From: Comamonas terrigena NBRC 13299
GTDB lineage: Bacteria > Pseudomonadota > Gammaproteobacteria > Burkholderiales > Burkholderiaceae_C
Direction of reading: 5' to 3'
Assembly (NCBI RefSeq): GCF_006740045.1
Contig: NZ_AP019749.1
Span: 2,437,001-2,501,000, forward strand
Length of the DNA: 64,000 nt
Shown: one piece after another, positions 37,762 to 46,358 of the stretch
Numbering within the stretch: the stretch's first letter is position 1
Layout: the number at the start of each line of letters is the position of its first letter
Translations under genes and position numbers: made by a program
Notes under the pieces: generated by a model
Seen by the model: the letters and a program-made list of their open reading frames with translations, nothing else
Databases searched by the model: none
What the model was told of the DNA's origin: nothing

Positions 37762-38574
37762 TCAACCCAGCAGTGCAGGCAGCACCGTGGTCGCCGCCCC
37801 CTGCAGCATGGCATCGGCCAGCCGGTCCAGCTCCGTGGGCGCGGTGTTGACGATGACCACGCGCGCGCCCGCATCCCGCGCCTGAAGGACCAGGCCCGCC
37901 GCCGGGTACACCACCCCGGCCGTACCCGCCACCAGCATCAGATCACAGCCCTGGGCCGCCACTTCGGCCGCGTCCAGCGCCGCCTGGGGCAGGCATTCGC
38001 CAAACCACACCACCCCGGGGCGGCGCAGATTCCCGCAGTACGGACAGGCGGGCGGCTCGGTCGCCGTCAGCTGCCCGGCCTGCAAGGCCGGGGTGCACTG
38101 CGGACAACAGGCATCCAGCCATTGGTCGGCAAACAGATCGCCGTGCAAAGCCACCACATCGGGGCTGCCTGCACGCTGGTGCAGGCCATCCACGTTCTGG
38201 GTGACCAGGGTCAGCCGGCCCGGGTGCTGCGCCGCAAAGCCGGCCAGCGCATGGTGGGCGGCATTGGGCGCGACGGCCGACACCAAGCCCCGCCGGTGCT
38301 GGTACCAATGCCACACGCGCGCGGGATGGGCGCGGAAACCAGGCTCGGACGCCATGTCTTCCGCACGGAACTGCGCCCAGTAGCCGGTCTGGGCGTCACG
38401 AAAAGTGGGCACGCCCGATTCCGCACTGACACCCGCGCCGGTCAGCACGCACAGCCGCCGGGACTGTGCGATCCAGTCGCGCACAGCCTCGATGGCATGG
38501 TCAGGCTCGGCAGCAGGCATGGGAGACGTCAACAGCTGTGAAAAATCCAGAGATCCCGCCTGCTGTTCCGCCAC
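37762..38574 (-). CDS. Sir2 family NAD-dependent deacylase, class III-like
   Basis: A 270-residue sirtuin. NAD binding: TGAGVSAESGVPTFRD at about 45-60. TQNVDGLH is at 125-132 and the catalytic His144 is in ALHGDLF. Zinc cysteines are at about 157, 160, 177 and 180. The segment HPARVWHWYQHRR contains Tyr91-x-x-Arg94, the Y-x-x-R pair that in CobB/SIRT5 recognises acidic acyl groups, so desuccinylase activity is plausible. Encoded 24 bp downstream of rlmB on the same strand, probably co-transcribed. A second sirtuin of another class lies at 52724. Confidence 0.92.
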   Translation of the reverse strand: MAEQQAGSLDFSQLLTSPMPAAEPDHAIEAVRDWIAQSRRLCVLTGAGVSAESGVPTFRDAQTGYWAQFRAEDMASEPGFRAHPARVWHWYQHRRGLVSAVAPNAAHHALAGFAAQHPGRLTLVTQNVDGLHQRAGSPDVVALHGDLFADQWLDACCPQCTPALQAGQLTATEPPACPYCGNLRRPGVVWFGECLPQAALDAAEVAAQGCDLMLVAGTAGVVYPAAGLVLQARDAGARVVIVNTAPTELDRLADAMLQGAATTVLPALLG

Positions 38575-38598
38575 CGGCGGGGCAGAGACGGAGGGGAC

Positions 38599-39357
38599 TC
38601 AGGCTGGCTTGGGAATGCGCTGGCGCAGTGCCTCGTACAGGCACACGCCGCTGGCCACGGACACATTCAGGCTTTCCACCGCGCCCTGCATGGGGATGCT
38701 GACCAGCGCATCGCAGGTCTTGCGGGTGAGCTGACGCATGCCGTCGCCTTCGGCGCCCAGCACCAGGGCCGTCGGGCCGGTCAGGTCCATCTGGTAGAGG
38801 TGCTTGTCGGCATCGCCGCTGGTACCGATCACCCAGATGCCGCGCTCCTTGAGCTCGTTGAGCGTGCGCGCCAGGTTGGTCACCATGAAATACGGCACCG
38901 TCTCGGCTGCGCCACTGGCCACCTTGGCCACGGTCGCGTTGATGCCGGCCGCATGGTCCTTGGGGGCGATCACGGCGTGCACACCAGCGCCGTCGGCCAC
39001 CCGCAGGCAGGCGCCCAGGTTGTGGGGATCGGTCACGCCGTCCAGCACCAGCAGCAGCGGGGCCTTGACGCCGGATTCCTCCAGATCGTCCAGCAGCTCA
39101 TCCAGCGTGCGGGTGTCCCGGACCTCTTCCACGCGCGCAGCCACGCCCTGGTGGCCATGGCTGCCAGCCAGCTTGGCGATGCGCATGGCATCGGCTTCGA
39201 TCAGACGGGCGCCAACCTCTTTGGCACGCTCCAGGAACTGGCGCATGCGCGCATCGCGGCGCGCGCTCTCGTAGTAGATTTCAATGATGGATTGCGGCGC
39301 GGTCTTCAGGCGCACGCCGACGGCATGGAAGCCGAAAAGCACTTTGGGGGACGACAT
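38599..39357 (-). CDS. rlmB: 23S rRNA (guanosine-2251-2'-O)-methyltransferase
   Basis: A 252-residue SpoU (SPOUT) methyltransferase modifying G2251 in the ribosomal P-loop. The N-terminal substrate-binding domain starts [13 protein letters not shown]. The three SpoU motifs are [31 protein letters not shown] and [20 protein letters not shown]. Start [12 protein letters not shown] at 39355-39357 fits the family. It is followed at 24 bp by a sirtuin gene. Confidence 0.95.
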   Translation of the reverse strand: MSSPKVLFGFHAVGVRLKTAPQSIIEIYYESARRDARMRQFLERAKEVGARLIEADAMRIAKLAGSHGHQGVAARVEEVRDTRTLDELLDDLEESGVKAPLLLVLDGVTDPHNLGACLRVADGAGVHAVIAPKDHAAGINATVAKVASGAAETVPYFMVTNLARTLNELKERGIWVIGTSGDADKHLYQMDLTGPTALVLGAEGDGMRQLTRKTCDALVSIPMQGAVESLNVSVASGVCLYEALRQRIPKPA

Positions 39358-39677
39358 AGGAGGGGCATTATCCGGCCAAGCCAATGTCCGAGGAGAAGAC
39401 AGGCCGCTGTGGCGCGCGGTCCACACCCGGGCAGCCTGCCGCAGACCACATCGGCAGACACTGCCCGACGGCTCCGCCTCCCAAGCACCCTGCAAACGCC
39501 GGGTTTTCCCTGAAAGCCTACACTCACCCCGTGGTCGGAAGCATCTATCTTTGGGATGCGCTCCGGCAGACCCCAGGCACCGGCCTTTGAATTTTGCTGC
39601 ACTGCGGCCAACTTCAAAGGCCGCTTTCATTTTGTACGCGGATGCCTTTGCCGGCGCCGCCCGGCTTTTTTTCCACC
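39358..39677. other. Divergent region between rlmB and sstT
   Basis: A 320-bp gene-free spacer. Its one clear structure is the long inverted repeat at 39581-39623, just ahead of sstT. I see no convincing sigma-70 hexamers or gene. Confidence 0.5.
39581..39623 (+). promoter_or_regulatory. Long hairpin in the sstT leader
   Basis: CGGCCTTTGAA and TTCAAAGGCCG form an 11-bp perfect stem with a 21-base loop, followed by CTTTCATTTT, 55 bp before the sstT start. The shape is compatible with a leader attenuator or with an imperfect terminator; it is not a riboswitch class I can name. Confidence 0.45.
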
Positions 39678-40964
39678 ATGATGTTTCAACCCCTGCTGCA
39701 CTGGCTGCGCCGCACCGGCCTGGTCACGCAAATCGTGATCGGCCTGATTCTGGGCATTGCCCTGGCGCTGCTCTGGCCGCAGGCCGCACTGTCGGTCGGC
39801 CTGCTGGGCACCCTCTTCATCTCGGCCCTCAAGGCCGTGGCACCGGTGCTGGTGCTGGTCCTGGTGATGGCGGCCATCGGCAACCACCGCCCCGGGGAAG
39901 TCACCCTGCTCAAGCCCGTGCTGTGGCTGTATCTGGTGGGCACGCTGGCGGCCGCCATCGTCGGCGTGGGTGCCAGCATGCTGTTTCCCTCGGTGCTGCA
40001 TTTCAAGGATGCCGCCACCGGCGTCGCCGCGCCCGGTGACATCCGCGAAGTGCTGATGGGCGTGCTGCTGAGCGCCGTGGACAACCCGGTGAATGCGGTG
40101 CTGAAGGCCAACTACATCGGCATTCTGGTGTGGGCCATCGGCCTGGGCGTGGCGCTGCGCCATGCCAGCGCCACCACGCAGAAAGTGGCATCGGATCTGG
40201 CCAACGGCGTGACCTTCATCATCCAGGCCGTGATCCGCTGCGCGCCGCTGGGCATTTTTGGCCTGGTCGCCTCCACCGTGGCCACCACCGGCCTGGAAGC
40301 GCTGACCGGCTATGTCCACGTGCTGTGCGTGCTGCTGGGCTCCATGCTGTGCGTGGCCCTGGTGGTCAACCCCGCCATCGTCTGGTGGAAGATCCGCCGC
40401 AATCCCTACCCGCTGGTGCTGATGTGCCTGCGCGAAAGCGGTGTCACGGCCTTCTTCACCCGCAGCTCGGCCGCCAACATCCCCATCAACATGGCGATCG
40501 CCAAGCGCCTGAACCTGGACGAAGGCACCTACAGCGTCGCCATCCCGCTGGGCGCCACCATCAACATGGCCGGCGCGGCCATCACCATCAGCGTGCTGAC
40601 CCTGGCCGCCGCCCACACCCTGGGCATTGCGGTGGACATCCCCACGGCCCTGCTGCTGTGCGTGGTGTCGGCGCTGTGCGCCTGCGGTGCATCGGGCGTG
40701 GCCGGTGGTTCCCTGCTGCTGATTCCGCTGGCCTGCAGCATGTTCGGCATCTCCAACGACATCGCCATGCAGGTAGTCGGCATTGGCTACATCATCAGCG
40801 TGCTGCAGGATTCGACCGAGACGGCACTGAACTCCTCCACCGACGTGATCTTCACCGCCGCGGTCTGCCTGTCGGAAGACGGCCGGGCACCGGCATCGAC
40901 ACCGGTATCCGATGCCTCGGCGGACACCGCCACGGCAGCGGATCCGGCACAGCGCCGCGCCTGA
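39678..40964 (+). CDS. sstT: Serine/threonine:sodium symporter
   Basis: A 428-residue inner-membrane protein of the dicarboxylate/amino acid:cation symporter (DAACS) family. Eight membrane helices and re-entrant loops are evident. The family core is [20 protein letters not shown], then [32 protein letters not shown] and [16 protein letters not shown]. These match SstT rather than GltP or DctA. Start at 39678 (or the ATG directly after at 39681); the earlier in-frame ATG is not preceded by a family-like N-terminus. The tail beyond about 405 is a polar, Ala/Thr-rich extension. Confidence 0.94.
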   Translation: MMFQPLLHWLRRTGLVTQIVIGLILGIALALLWPQAALSVGLLGTLFISALKAVAPVLVLVLVMAAIGNHRPGEVTLLKPVLWLYLVGTLAAAIVGVGASMLFPSVLHFKDAATGVAAPGDIREVLMGVLLSAVDNPVNAVLKANYIGILVWAIGLGVALRHASATTQKVASDLANGVTFIIQAVIRCAPLGIFGLVASTVATTGLEALTGYVHVLCVLLGSMLCVALVVNPAIVWWKIRRNPYPLVLMCLRESGVTAFFTRSSAANIPINMAIAKRLNLDEGTYSVAIPLGATINMAGAAITISVLTLAAAHTLGIAVDIPTALLLCVVSALCACGASGVAGGSLLLIPLACSMFGISNDIAMQVVGIGYIISVLQDSTETALNSSTDVIFTAAVCLSEDGRAPASTPVSDASADTATAADPAQRRA

Positions 40965-41034
40965 ACCTTGCGGATTGGCGGGCTGCGCGCCCCCGCCACG
41001 CACGGCGCAGGCCTTGCGGCCCGCCGCGCCGTGC

Positions 41035-41751
41035 TCAGCCCGGCTGCTCCAGCACGCCCTGCTCATCCGCCGCCACCGCGCCGGCGGCGATGGTGATGCG
41101 CCGGTCGCAGCGCGCAGCGATACCGCGGTCGTGGGTCACCAGCACCAGGGTCGTGCCCTGCTCGCGGTTCAGGGCGAACATCAGCTCCATCACCGCTTCG
41201 CCGGTCGCAAAGTCCAGGCTGCCCGTGGGCTCGTCGGCCAGCAGCACGGCCGGGCGCACCACAAAGGCCCGCGCCAGGGCCACACGCTGCTGCTCGCCGC
41301 CGGACAGCAGCTTGGGGTAGTGCTGCAGGCGCTGGCCCAGGCCCACGCGCTGCAGCATCTCGGTGGCCTGCACGCGTGCGCCGCGCACGCCGGCCAGCTC
41401 CAGCGGCAGCATCACGTTCTCCAGCGCCGTGAGATTGCCCATCAACTGGAAGCTCTGAAACACAAAGCCGATCTTCTGTGCCCGCAGCGCGGCGCGTGCG
41501 TCTTCGTCCAGCGCAAACATGTCATGGCCCTGCAGGCGCACCGTGCCGCGCGAAGGCACGTCCAGCCCCGCCAGAATCGACAGCAGGGTGCTTTTGCCCG
41601 ATCCGGATGCACCCACAATGGCCACGGTCTCCCCGGGCTGCAGTGTGAAATCGATATCCCGCAGAATGTCCAGGCTGCCGGAAGAATCCGTCACGGACTT
41701 GAAGAGATGCTCTACTGCGATCAAGGGCTGCCGGGAAATCGTCTCAGTCAT
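41035..41751 (-). CDS. ybbA: YbbA-like ABC transporter ATP-binding protein
   Basis: A 238-residue ABC ATPase of the LolD/MacB-type family. Walker A GASGSGKST is near 48-56, the Q-loop is FVFQSFQLM, the signature LSGGEQQRVALARAF, Walker B VLLADEPTGSLD and the switch His is in LVTHDRG. All catalytic elements are intact. It is divergent from tesA, exactly as ybbA is in E. coli, with start codons only 22 bp apart. In E. coli the permease gene ybbP follows; here the next gene is the convergent sstT, so no permease is encoded beside it. Confidence 0.9.
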   Translation of the reverse strand: MTETISRQPLIAVEHLFKSVTDSSGSLDILRDIDFTLQPGETVAIVGASGSGKSTLLSILAGLDVPSRGTVRLQGHDMFALDEDARAALRAQKIGFVFQSFQLMGNLTALENVMLPLELAGVRGARVQATEMLQRVGLGQRLQHYPKLLSGGEQQRVALARAFVVRPAVLLADEPTGSLDFATGEAVMELMFALNREQGTTLVLVTHDRGIAARCDRRITIAAGAVAADEQGVLEQPG

Positions 41752-41773
41752 GAAAAAACCTCAGGAAAAAGCC

Positions 41774-42430
41774 ATGCACCCTTTGCACCGCCACCGTCGC
41801 CACTGTATCGCGCTTGCGGGCGCCGCCGCTGCACTCTGGCTATCACCGGCGCTGGCACAGGGCAAAACGACCGCCCGCAAGATCCTGATCCTGGGCGACT
41901 CGCTCAGCGCCGAATATGGCCTGGCACGCGGCACCGGCTGGGTCACGCTGCTGGAGCAGCGCCTGGCGCAGCAACACCCGAACGCCAGTGTGGTCAACGC
42001 CAGCATCAGCGGTGAAACCACCGCCGGCGGGCGTTCGCGCCTGCCCGCACTGCTCAAGCAGCACCAGCCGCAGATCGTGGTGATCGAGCTGGGGGGCAAC
42101 GACGCGCTGCGCGGCCTGCCGCTGCAGCAGACCGAAGAGAATCTGCGCCTGATGCTGCAGGTCAGCAAGGAAAGCGGCGCCAAAGGCCTGCTGGTGGGCA
42201 TGCAGATGCCCCCCAACTACGGCGCCAGCTACGGGCGTGACTTTGCCCAGATCTACACCCGGGTGGCGCAGGACACGCGCACGCCGCTGGTACCGTTCCT
42301 CCTCAAAGGCGTGGCCGATATTCCGAATGCCGCCGCGCTGTTCCAGGCCGACCGCATCCACCCCCGTGCAGAAGCCCAGCCGCTGATGCTGGACAACGTC
42401 TGGCCCACCCTCCGAGGCCTGCTGGGCTGA
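41774..42430 (+). CDS. tesA: Periplasmic arylesterase / lysophospholipase L1-type (TesA)
   Basis: A 218-residue SGNH hydrolase. A Sec signal peptide (basic HRHRRH, then a hydrophobic run) ends near PALAQG. Block I ILGDSLSAEYGL has the nucleophile Ser at about 43; block II is ASISGETTAGG, block III ELGGNDALRG and block V DRIHP with the catalytic Asp/His. It is a multifunctional thioesterase/esterase/lysophospholipase in the periplasm. The start at 41774 follows AGGAAAAAG; an in-frame ATG at 41750 overlaps the ybbA start and is less likely. Confidence 0.93.
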   Translation: MHPLHRHRRHCIALAGAAAALWLSPALAQGKTTARKILILGDSLSAEYGLARGTGWVTLLEQRLAQQHPNASVVNASISGETTAGGRSRLPALLKQHQPQIVVIELGGNDALRGLPLQQTEENLRLMLQVSKESGAKGLLVGMQMPPNYGASYGRDFAQIYTRVAQDTRTPLVPFLLKGVADIPNAAALFQADRIHPRAEAQPLMLDNVWPTLRGLLG

Positions 42431-42457
42431 ACCCTGCACCATCGGCACGCACAACGA

Positions 42458-42501
42458 CAAAGGCCGGGGGTGACGTCATGTCACCATCCGGCCTTTGTCC
42501 T
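42458..42501 (+). terminator. Long hairpin downstream of tesA
   Basis: Outer arms GACAAAGGCCGG / CCGGCCTTTGTC enclose an inner perfect stem GGTGAC-N5-GTCACC. The 44-bp structure lies 28 bp past the tesA stop, between converging genes. The 3' side has only a mixed pyrimidine tract, so it may be a barrier or stabiliser as much as a terminator. Confidence 0.65.
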
Positions 42502-42588
42502 TCACCACCCTGGGCGCACTGGCTGCGCAGCAACACCCGCCCCACACTGCACAACGGCAGCTTCAGGCCATGGTGGAGCAGCGCTCGC

Positions 42589-42762
42589 TCAGTTGGCAGT
42601 CGGCCCTGCACCGTCACCCGAAGGTGCAGGCGCATCGCCCGCATGGGGGGCATCCGTGTCCGACTGCTTGCGCTGGGCCTTCTCGCGCAGTTTTTCTTCT
42701 TTTTTCTGCTTCTTGGCCAGCTCGCGCTGTCGTTTCTCGTATCCGTAGTTGGGTGTAGCCAA
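42589..42762 (-). CDS. Small conserved basic protein with TTG start (57 residues)
   Basis: A 57-residue protein beginning TTG GCT ACA at 42760-42762 and ending at the TGA at 42589-42591. The N-terminus MATPNYGYEKRQRELAKKQK is a strongly charged helix, continuing KEEKLREKAQRKQSD and then an acidic/Pro-rich tail. The opening resembles small conserved proteins of Burkholderiales that start with ATG at the same place; here the start codon is TTG, which hides it from ATG/GTG-only gene calls. The Shine-Dalgarno is weak (CGAAAG). Function unknown; the lysine-rich helix suggests nucleic acid or ribosome association, which is only a guess. Confidence 0.72.
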   Translation of the reverse strand: MATPNYGYEKRQRELAKKQKKEEKLREKAQRKQSDTDAPHAGDAPAPSGDGAGPTAN

Positions 42763-42839
42763 TGCGTTCTTTCGTTATCAATGGAAGTTGTATGGGTGGA
42801 TATTGCACCAAGTTGCCCGGCAGCGGGCCGCAGTCCATC

Positions 42840-43721
42840 TTAAGGCACTGCCTCCGGTGCTGGTGTTGGGGACGATGTGTACGGTAGGGGCACCACCGCG
42901 CTGCGGTAGGCATGCCAGCTGGCGCAACCGAGCAGCGGCCCCACCAGCAGCAGCGGCAGCCCCCACAGCACCAGGAAGGACGCGCCCACCAGTGCGGCAA
43001 TCAGCGCGCCCCAGACCAGCATCATGCCCAGATTGCCCAGCACCACCTGCATGCTGGTCAGGCCGGCCGTCAGCGCGTCCGTGCCCCGGTCCAGCATCAT
43101 GGGCATGGACACGGCCGTGGCGCCGAACACCAGCAGCGCAAACGTGCCGCCCACCGCTGCGTACACCGCAATGAACTCCCAGTTCTCCGGCCGGAAGATG
43201 GCCTGCAGCACCCCGGTGGTGGAAGGCATGCCGGTGTCGAAGAACACCGCAAACACCACCAGCGAGGCCCGTCCCCACAGCAGCTCCAGCACGATCAGCA
43301 CCAGCACCAGCATGCCCATGCCGCCCAGATTGCGGTCCCAGGCGGTGATGGAGCGGCCCAGATCCGGCGCCTCGCCCCGCTCGAGCCGGCGGCTGGTGTC
43401 GTACAGCCCCATGGCCAGAAACGGTCCCAGCAACAGGCAGCCGCTGGCCATGGACATCACATACTCCGGACTGGCGCTGAACACCCAGGCCAGGCACAGC
43501 GCCATGCCCCAGAAACACAGCCCGTAAAACAGCGCCACGCCCCAGGCACGCCGCACATCCCGCGCGCCGGCACCCAGCCAGCGCCACGGATCCCCCCAGC
43601 GCAGGGCCTGCAGCTGCACGGGTGGCGCCGCACCGGGCGCAGCCGCGCCGGGCCGTTCCTGGCCGGACCTGGCCGGGCCGGGCCGTTCATTGTGGGAATC
43701 CTCAGCGGGAGACAGGGGCAT
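42840..43721 (-). CDS. DUF2189 domain integral membrane protein
   Basis: A 293-residue membrane protein with about six helices. The pattern WGDPWRWLGAGARDVRRAWG leading into the first helix, then LLLGPFLAMGLYDTSRRLERGE, PMMLDRGTDALTAGLTS and CASWHAYRSAV near the end, is the DUF2189 signature. The N-terminal 40 residues are Pro/Ala-rich and polar. The start at 43719-43721 is supported by a perfect AGGAGG. Function unknown. It is followed after 77 bp by the small TTG-start gene on the same strand. Confidence 0.87.
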   Translation of the reverse strand: MPLSPAEDSHNERPGPARSGQERPGAAAPGAAPPVQLQALRWGDPWRWLGAGARDVRRAWGVALFYGLCFWGMALCLAWVFSASPEYVMSMASGCLLLGPFLAMGLYDTSRRLERGEAPDLGRSITAWDRNLGGMGMLVLVLIVLELLWGRASLVVFAVFFDTGMPSTTGVLQAIFRPENWEFIAVYAAVGGTFALLVFGATAVSMPMMLDRGTDALTAGLTSMQVVLGNLGMMLVWGALIAALVGASFLVLWGLPLLLVGPLLGCASWHAYRSAVVPLPYTSSPTPAPEAVP

Positions 43722-43910
43722 GGCACACCTCCTCAAGGCACAGGCCTTCCCGCACCGTCCACGGGGAATGGCCGCTGACACACAGGGCTGCCCCCACCTT
43801 AATCGGCCCGCCTTGTGTCCGCACTACGAAAAAACGCTAGTGCACGGTGCCCACTGGAGGGCATGGCGGTGCGGCCGGCCCGGGGAACCGCCCTCTGCAC
43901 GGATACGCAA

Positions 43911-43945
43911 AGAAAAAAGGGAACCCGGCGGGCTCCCTTTCTTGG
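43911..43945 (-). terminator. Intrinsic terminator of yebC
   Basis: GGGAACCC and GGGCTCCC pair with one internal mismatch; on the minus strand a T6 run follows. It lies 37-70 bp downstream of the yebC stop. Confidence 0.75.
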
Positions 43946-43981
43946 CGGTTGCCGGCTGGACAGCCCCAGCGGCTGGCATCC

Positions 43982-44686
43982 TCAGTCCACCAGACCCACG
44001 AACACGTGTTGCACGTCGTCGTCGTTCTCCAGACCGGCCAGGAAGGTCTGCACTTCTTCCTGCGCTTCGGCGGACAGGCTGCCCATGCTGACGGGGTTCT
44101 TGGCCTTGTAGCCCAGCTTGGCGGACAGCACCTTGATGCCCTGGGCCGGCAGGGCCTTGGCCACGGTATCCAGGTCGGTGGTGTCGGTGATGAACAGGGT
44201 CACGCCCTCTTCTTCGCCGGCTTCAAAATCCTGGGCACCGGCTTCGATGGCGGCCATTTCCACGTCAGCGCCGCCCTCGGCTTCGCCTTCGATCATGCCC
44301 ACATGGTCAAAGTCCCAGGCCACGGCCGTCAGCTGGCCCTTGCGGAAGCACACGCGCATATTGGGGGCCGTGCGGTTGGGGTTGTCGGTCAGGCACTCGA
44401 CCATCACCGGCACGCGCTGGGGGCCGTAGCCTTCGAACAGCACGCTGGAATAGTTCACCGCATCGGCGCCGGCGCCGGAGCCCTTCTTGATCGCACGGTC
44501 CAGCGTGTCCTTGGGCATGGAAGCCTTGCGGGCCGCTTCAATGGCCATGCGCAGACGCGAATTGGAGCCGGGGTCGCCGCCGCCCAGACGGGCCGCGACG
44601 GTGATTTCCTTGACCAGTTTGCCAAACAGCTTGCCTTTGGCATCGGCGACCAGGGCCTTGCCCTTGGCTTTCCATTGCGCGCCCAT
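43982..44686 (-). CDS. yebC: YebC/PmpR family protein
   Basis: A 234-residue, three-domain cytosolic protein. The N-terminal [20 protein letters not shown] is a close variant of the family's [20 protein letters not shown] opening. [20 protein letters not shown] and [19 protein letters not shown], then YKAKNPV, follow the family order. Members were first described as DNA-binding regulators and have since been implicated in translation. The changed N-terminus (no HSKW) places it in the YebC2/PmpR-type side branch; I am moderately sure of that sub-assignment only. Confidence 0.88.
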   Translation of the reverse strand: MGAQWKAKGKALVADAKGKLFGKLVKEITVAARLGGGDPGSNSRLRMAIEAARKASMPKDTLDRAIKKGSGAGADAVNYSSVLFEGYGPQRVPVMVECLTDNPNRTAPNMRVCFRKGQLTAVAWDFDHVGMIEGEAEGGADVEMAAIEAGAQDFEAGEEEGVTLFITDTTDLDTVAKALPAQGIKVLSAKLGYKAKNPVSMGSLSAEAQEEVQTFLAGLENDDDVQHVFVGLVD

Positions 44687-45014
44687 GGGTGCGATTCCTT
44701 TGTATGCAGGGGTGTAGAGGGGAACAACAAAGGCGCGTCCAGGAATTCCATGGCCGCGCCTTCGATCAAGCGCCGCAGCGCTCTGTGCAGCCGACTTTAT
44801 ACACCCGCTGGCCCGGCGCGGGCGTGTGCTGCCGCAGCGATCCCCGGCGGCAACTCGGTTTTTTTACGGCCTCGCCCCTCCAGGCGGCCCCATCCGCCCC
44901 CGGCGGGCGTATTCCCCGGCAGGCCGCAGGCGCAATCCGCTAGGCGTCCACCGCGCGGCCGCCACAATGGGCCGACCTGCGTCCTGCGACATACCCTGTG
45001 CTTTTGGAGTGCCC
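44687..45014. other. Gene-free divergent region between yebC and PQQ-type dehydrogenase
   Basis: A 328-bp gap between divergent genes. The plus-strand open frame that crosses it is the upstream part of the dehydrogenase frame and has no signal peptide or domain. A GGAG at 45006-45009 serves the dehydrogenase start. No repeat or clear promoter motif seen. Confidence 0.45.
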
Positions 45015-46289
45015 ATGACCCATCCCCGACCGTTTCCTCCCCCCTCTTCTCTCCCCTTTTCTCTCGCTTTTTCTGGCCCTGATTCCCGACCGGCCGCCCG
45101 CCGGCGCCTGCTGCTGCCTGCGCTGGGCCTGGCCGGTGCCCTGGGCGCCAGCATGGCGCAGGCCCAGCCCGTGGGTCCGTCCACGCCGGCCACCACACCC
45201 AGCTCGGCCGCCGCACGCGCGCTGCAGGCGGTGACCGTGGCCCAAGGCCTGGAACACCCCTGGGCTGTGGCCTTTTTGCCCGATGGCCGCTACCTGGTGA
45301 CGGAGCGCCCCGGCCGCATGCGCGTGGTGCAAAGCGATGGCCGGCTGAACCCGCCGCTGGCCGGTGTGCCGCCCGTGGTGGCGCGGGGCCAGGGAGGGCT
45401 GCTGGACGTGGTGCTGGACAGCGGCTTTGCCCAGAACCGCCAGCTGTACTTCTGCTACAGCCAGCCCGGCACCGGCGCGGATGCCGGCAAGAACGGCACC
45501 GCCCTGGCCCGTGCCACGCTGAACGCCGACGCCACCGCCCTGCAGCAGGTGCAGGTGATCTTCGAGCAGCAGCCCAAGTACGACAGCGCCCTGCACTTTG
45601 GCTGCCGCATCGTGGAGCGCATGGTGAACGGCAAGCCGGACGGCAGCCTGTTCCTGACGCTGGGCGAACGCTCCCAGTACAAGGAAGAGGCACAGAACCT
45701 GCGCAGCCACCTGGGCAAGATCGTGCGCGTGGGCAAGGACGGCAGCATCCCCGCGGACAACCCCTTCGTTGCCCGCGCCGATGCCCTGCCGGCCATCTGG
45801 AGCTGGGGCCACCGCAGCCCGCAGGGCGCGGTGCTGGCCCCCGACGGCCAGCTGTGGATGCACGAGCACGGTCCCCAGGGCGGCGACGAAATCAACCGCG
45901 TCCAGCCCGGCAAGAACTACGGCTGGCCGGTGATCACCTATGGCGAGAACTACGGCGGCGGCAAGATCGGCGCCGGCATCACCCGCCAGAACGGCATGGA
46001 GCAGCCGCTGCACTACTGGGTGCCTTCGATTGCACCGTCCGGACTGGCCTGGGTCAGCAGCAGCCGCTATGGTGCGGACTGGCAGAGCTCGCTGGTGGTG
46101 GGCGCGCTCAAATCGCGCATGCTGGAGCGGCTGAAGTTCGACGGCGACCGCCTGGTGGCCCACGAAAAACTGCTGCCCGGCCTGGGCCAGCGCGTGCGCG
46201 ATGTGCGCCAGGGCCCGGACGGCTGGCTGTATGTGCTGACCGATGCCCCGGATGGGCAGCTGCTGCGCTTGACAACGACGGCACCGTAA
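45015..46289 (+). CDS. PQQ-dependent soluble aldose sugar dehydrogenase family protein
   Basis: A 424-residue six-bladed beta-propeller of the YliI/soluble glucose dehydrogenase family. GLEHPWAVAFLPDGRYLVTE opens the propeller at about 80. HFGCRI, LTLGERSQYKEEAQNLRSHL, IWSWGHRSPQGAV and HEHGPQGGDEINRVQPGKNY are the PQQ and Ca2+ site blocks, and HYWVPSIAPSGLA closes it. The N-terminal region is long: about 35 polar residues, then ARRRLLLPALGLAGALG and AQAQ, which looks like a Tat- or Sec-type export signal. It oxidises aldose sugars in the periplasm if PQQ is available; no pqq genes are in the window. Confidence 0.88.
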   Translation: MTHPRPFPPPSSLPFSLAFSGPDSRPAARRRLLLPALGLAGALGASMAQAQPVGPSTPATTPSSAAARALQAVTVAQGLEHPWAVAFLPDGRYLVTERPGRMRVVQSDGRLNPPLAGVPPVVARGQGGLLDVVLDSGFAQNRQLYFCYSQPGTGADAGKNGTALARATLNADATALQQVQVIFEQQPKYDSALHFGCRIVERMVNGKPDGSLFLTLGERSQYKEEAQNLRSHLGKIVRVGKDGSIPADNPFVARADALPAIWSWGHRSPQGAVLAPDGQLWMHEHGPQGGDEINRVQPGKNYGWPVITYGENYGGGKIGAGITRQNGMEQPLHYWVPSIAPSGLAWVSSSRYGADWQSSLVVGALKSRMLERLKFDGDRLVAHEKLLPGLGQRVRDVRQGPDGWLYVLTDAPDGQLLRLTTTAP

Positions 46290-46299
46290 GCGCGTGAAG

Positions 46300-46315
46300 G
46301 GGCACGCCTGTGCCC
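46300..46315. terminator. Short hairpin between converging dehydrogenase and GGDEF/EAL genes
   Basis: GGGCAC-gcct-GTGCCC is a perfect 6-bp stem 11 bp after the dehydrogenase stop, without a T-run. It may be a weak terminator. Confidence 0.35.
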
Positions 46316-46358
46316 GCCCCCATCGGCCGCAGGCGCCGCAGGGACGGCGTCCCGGCGT

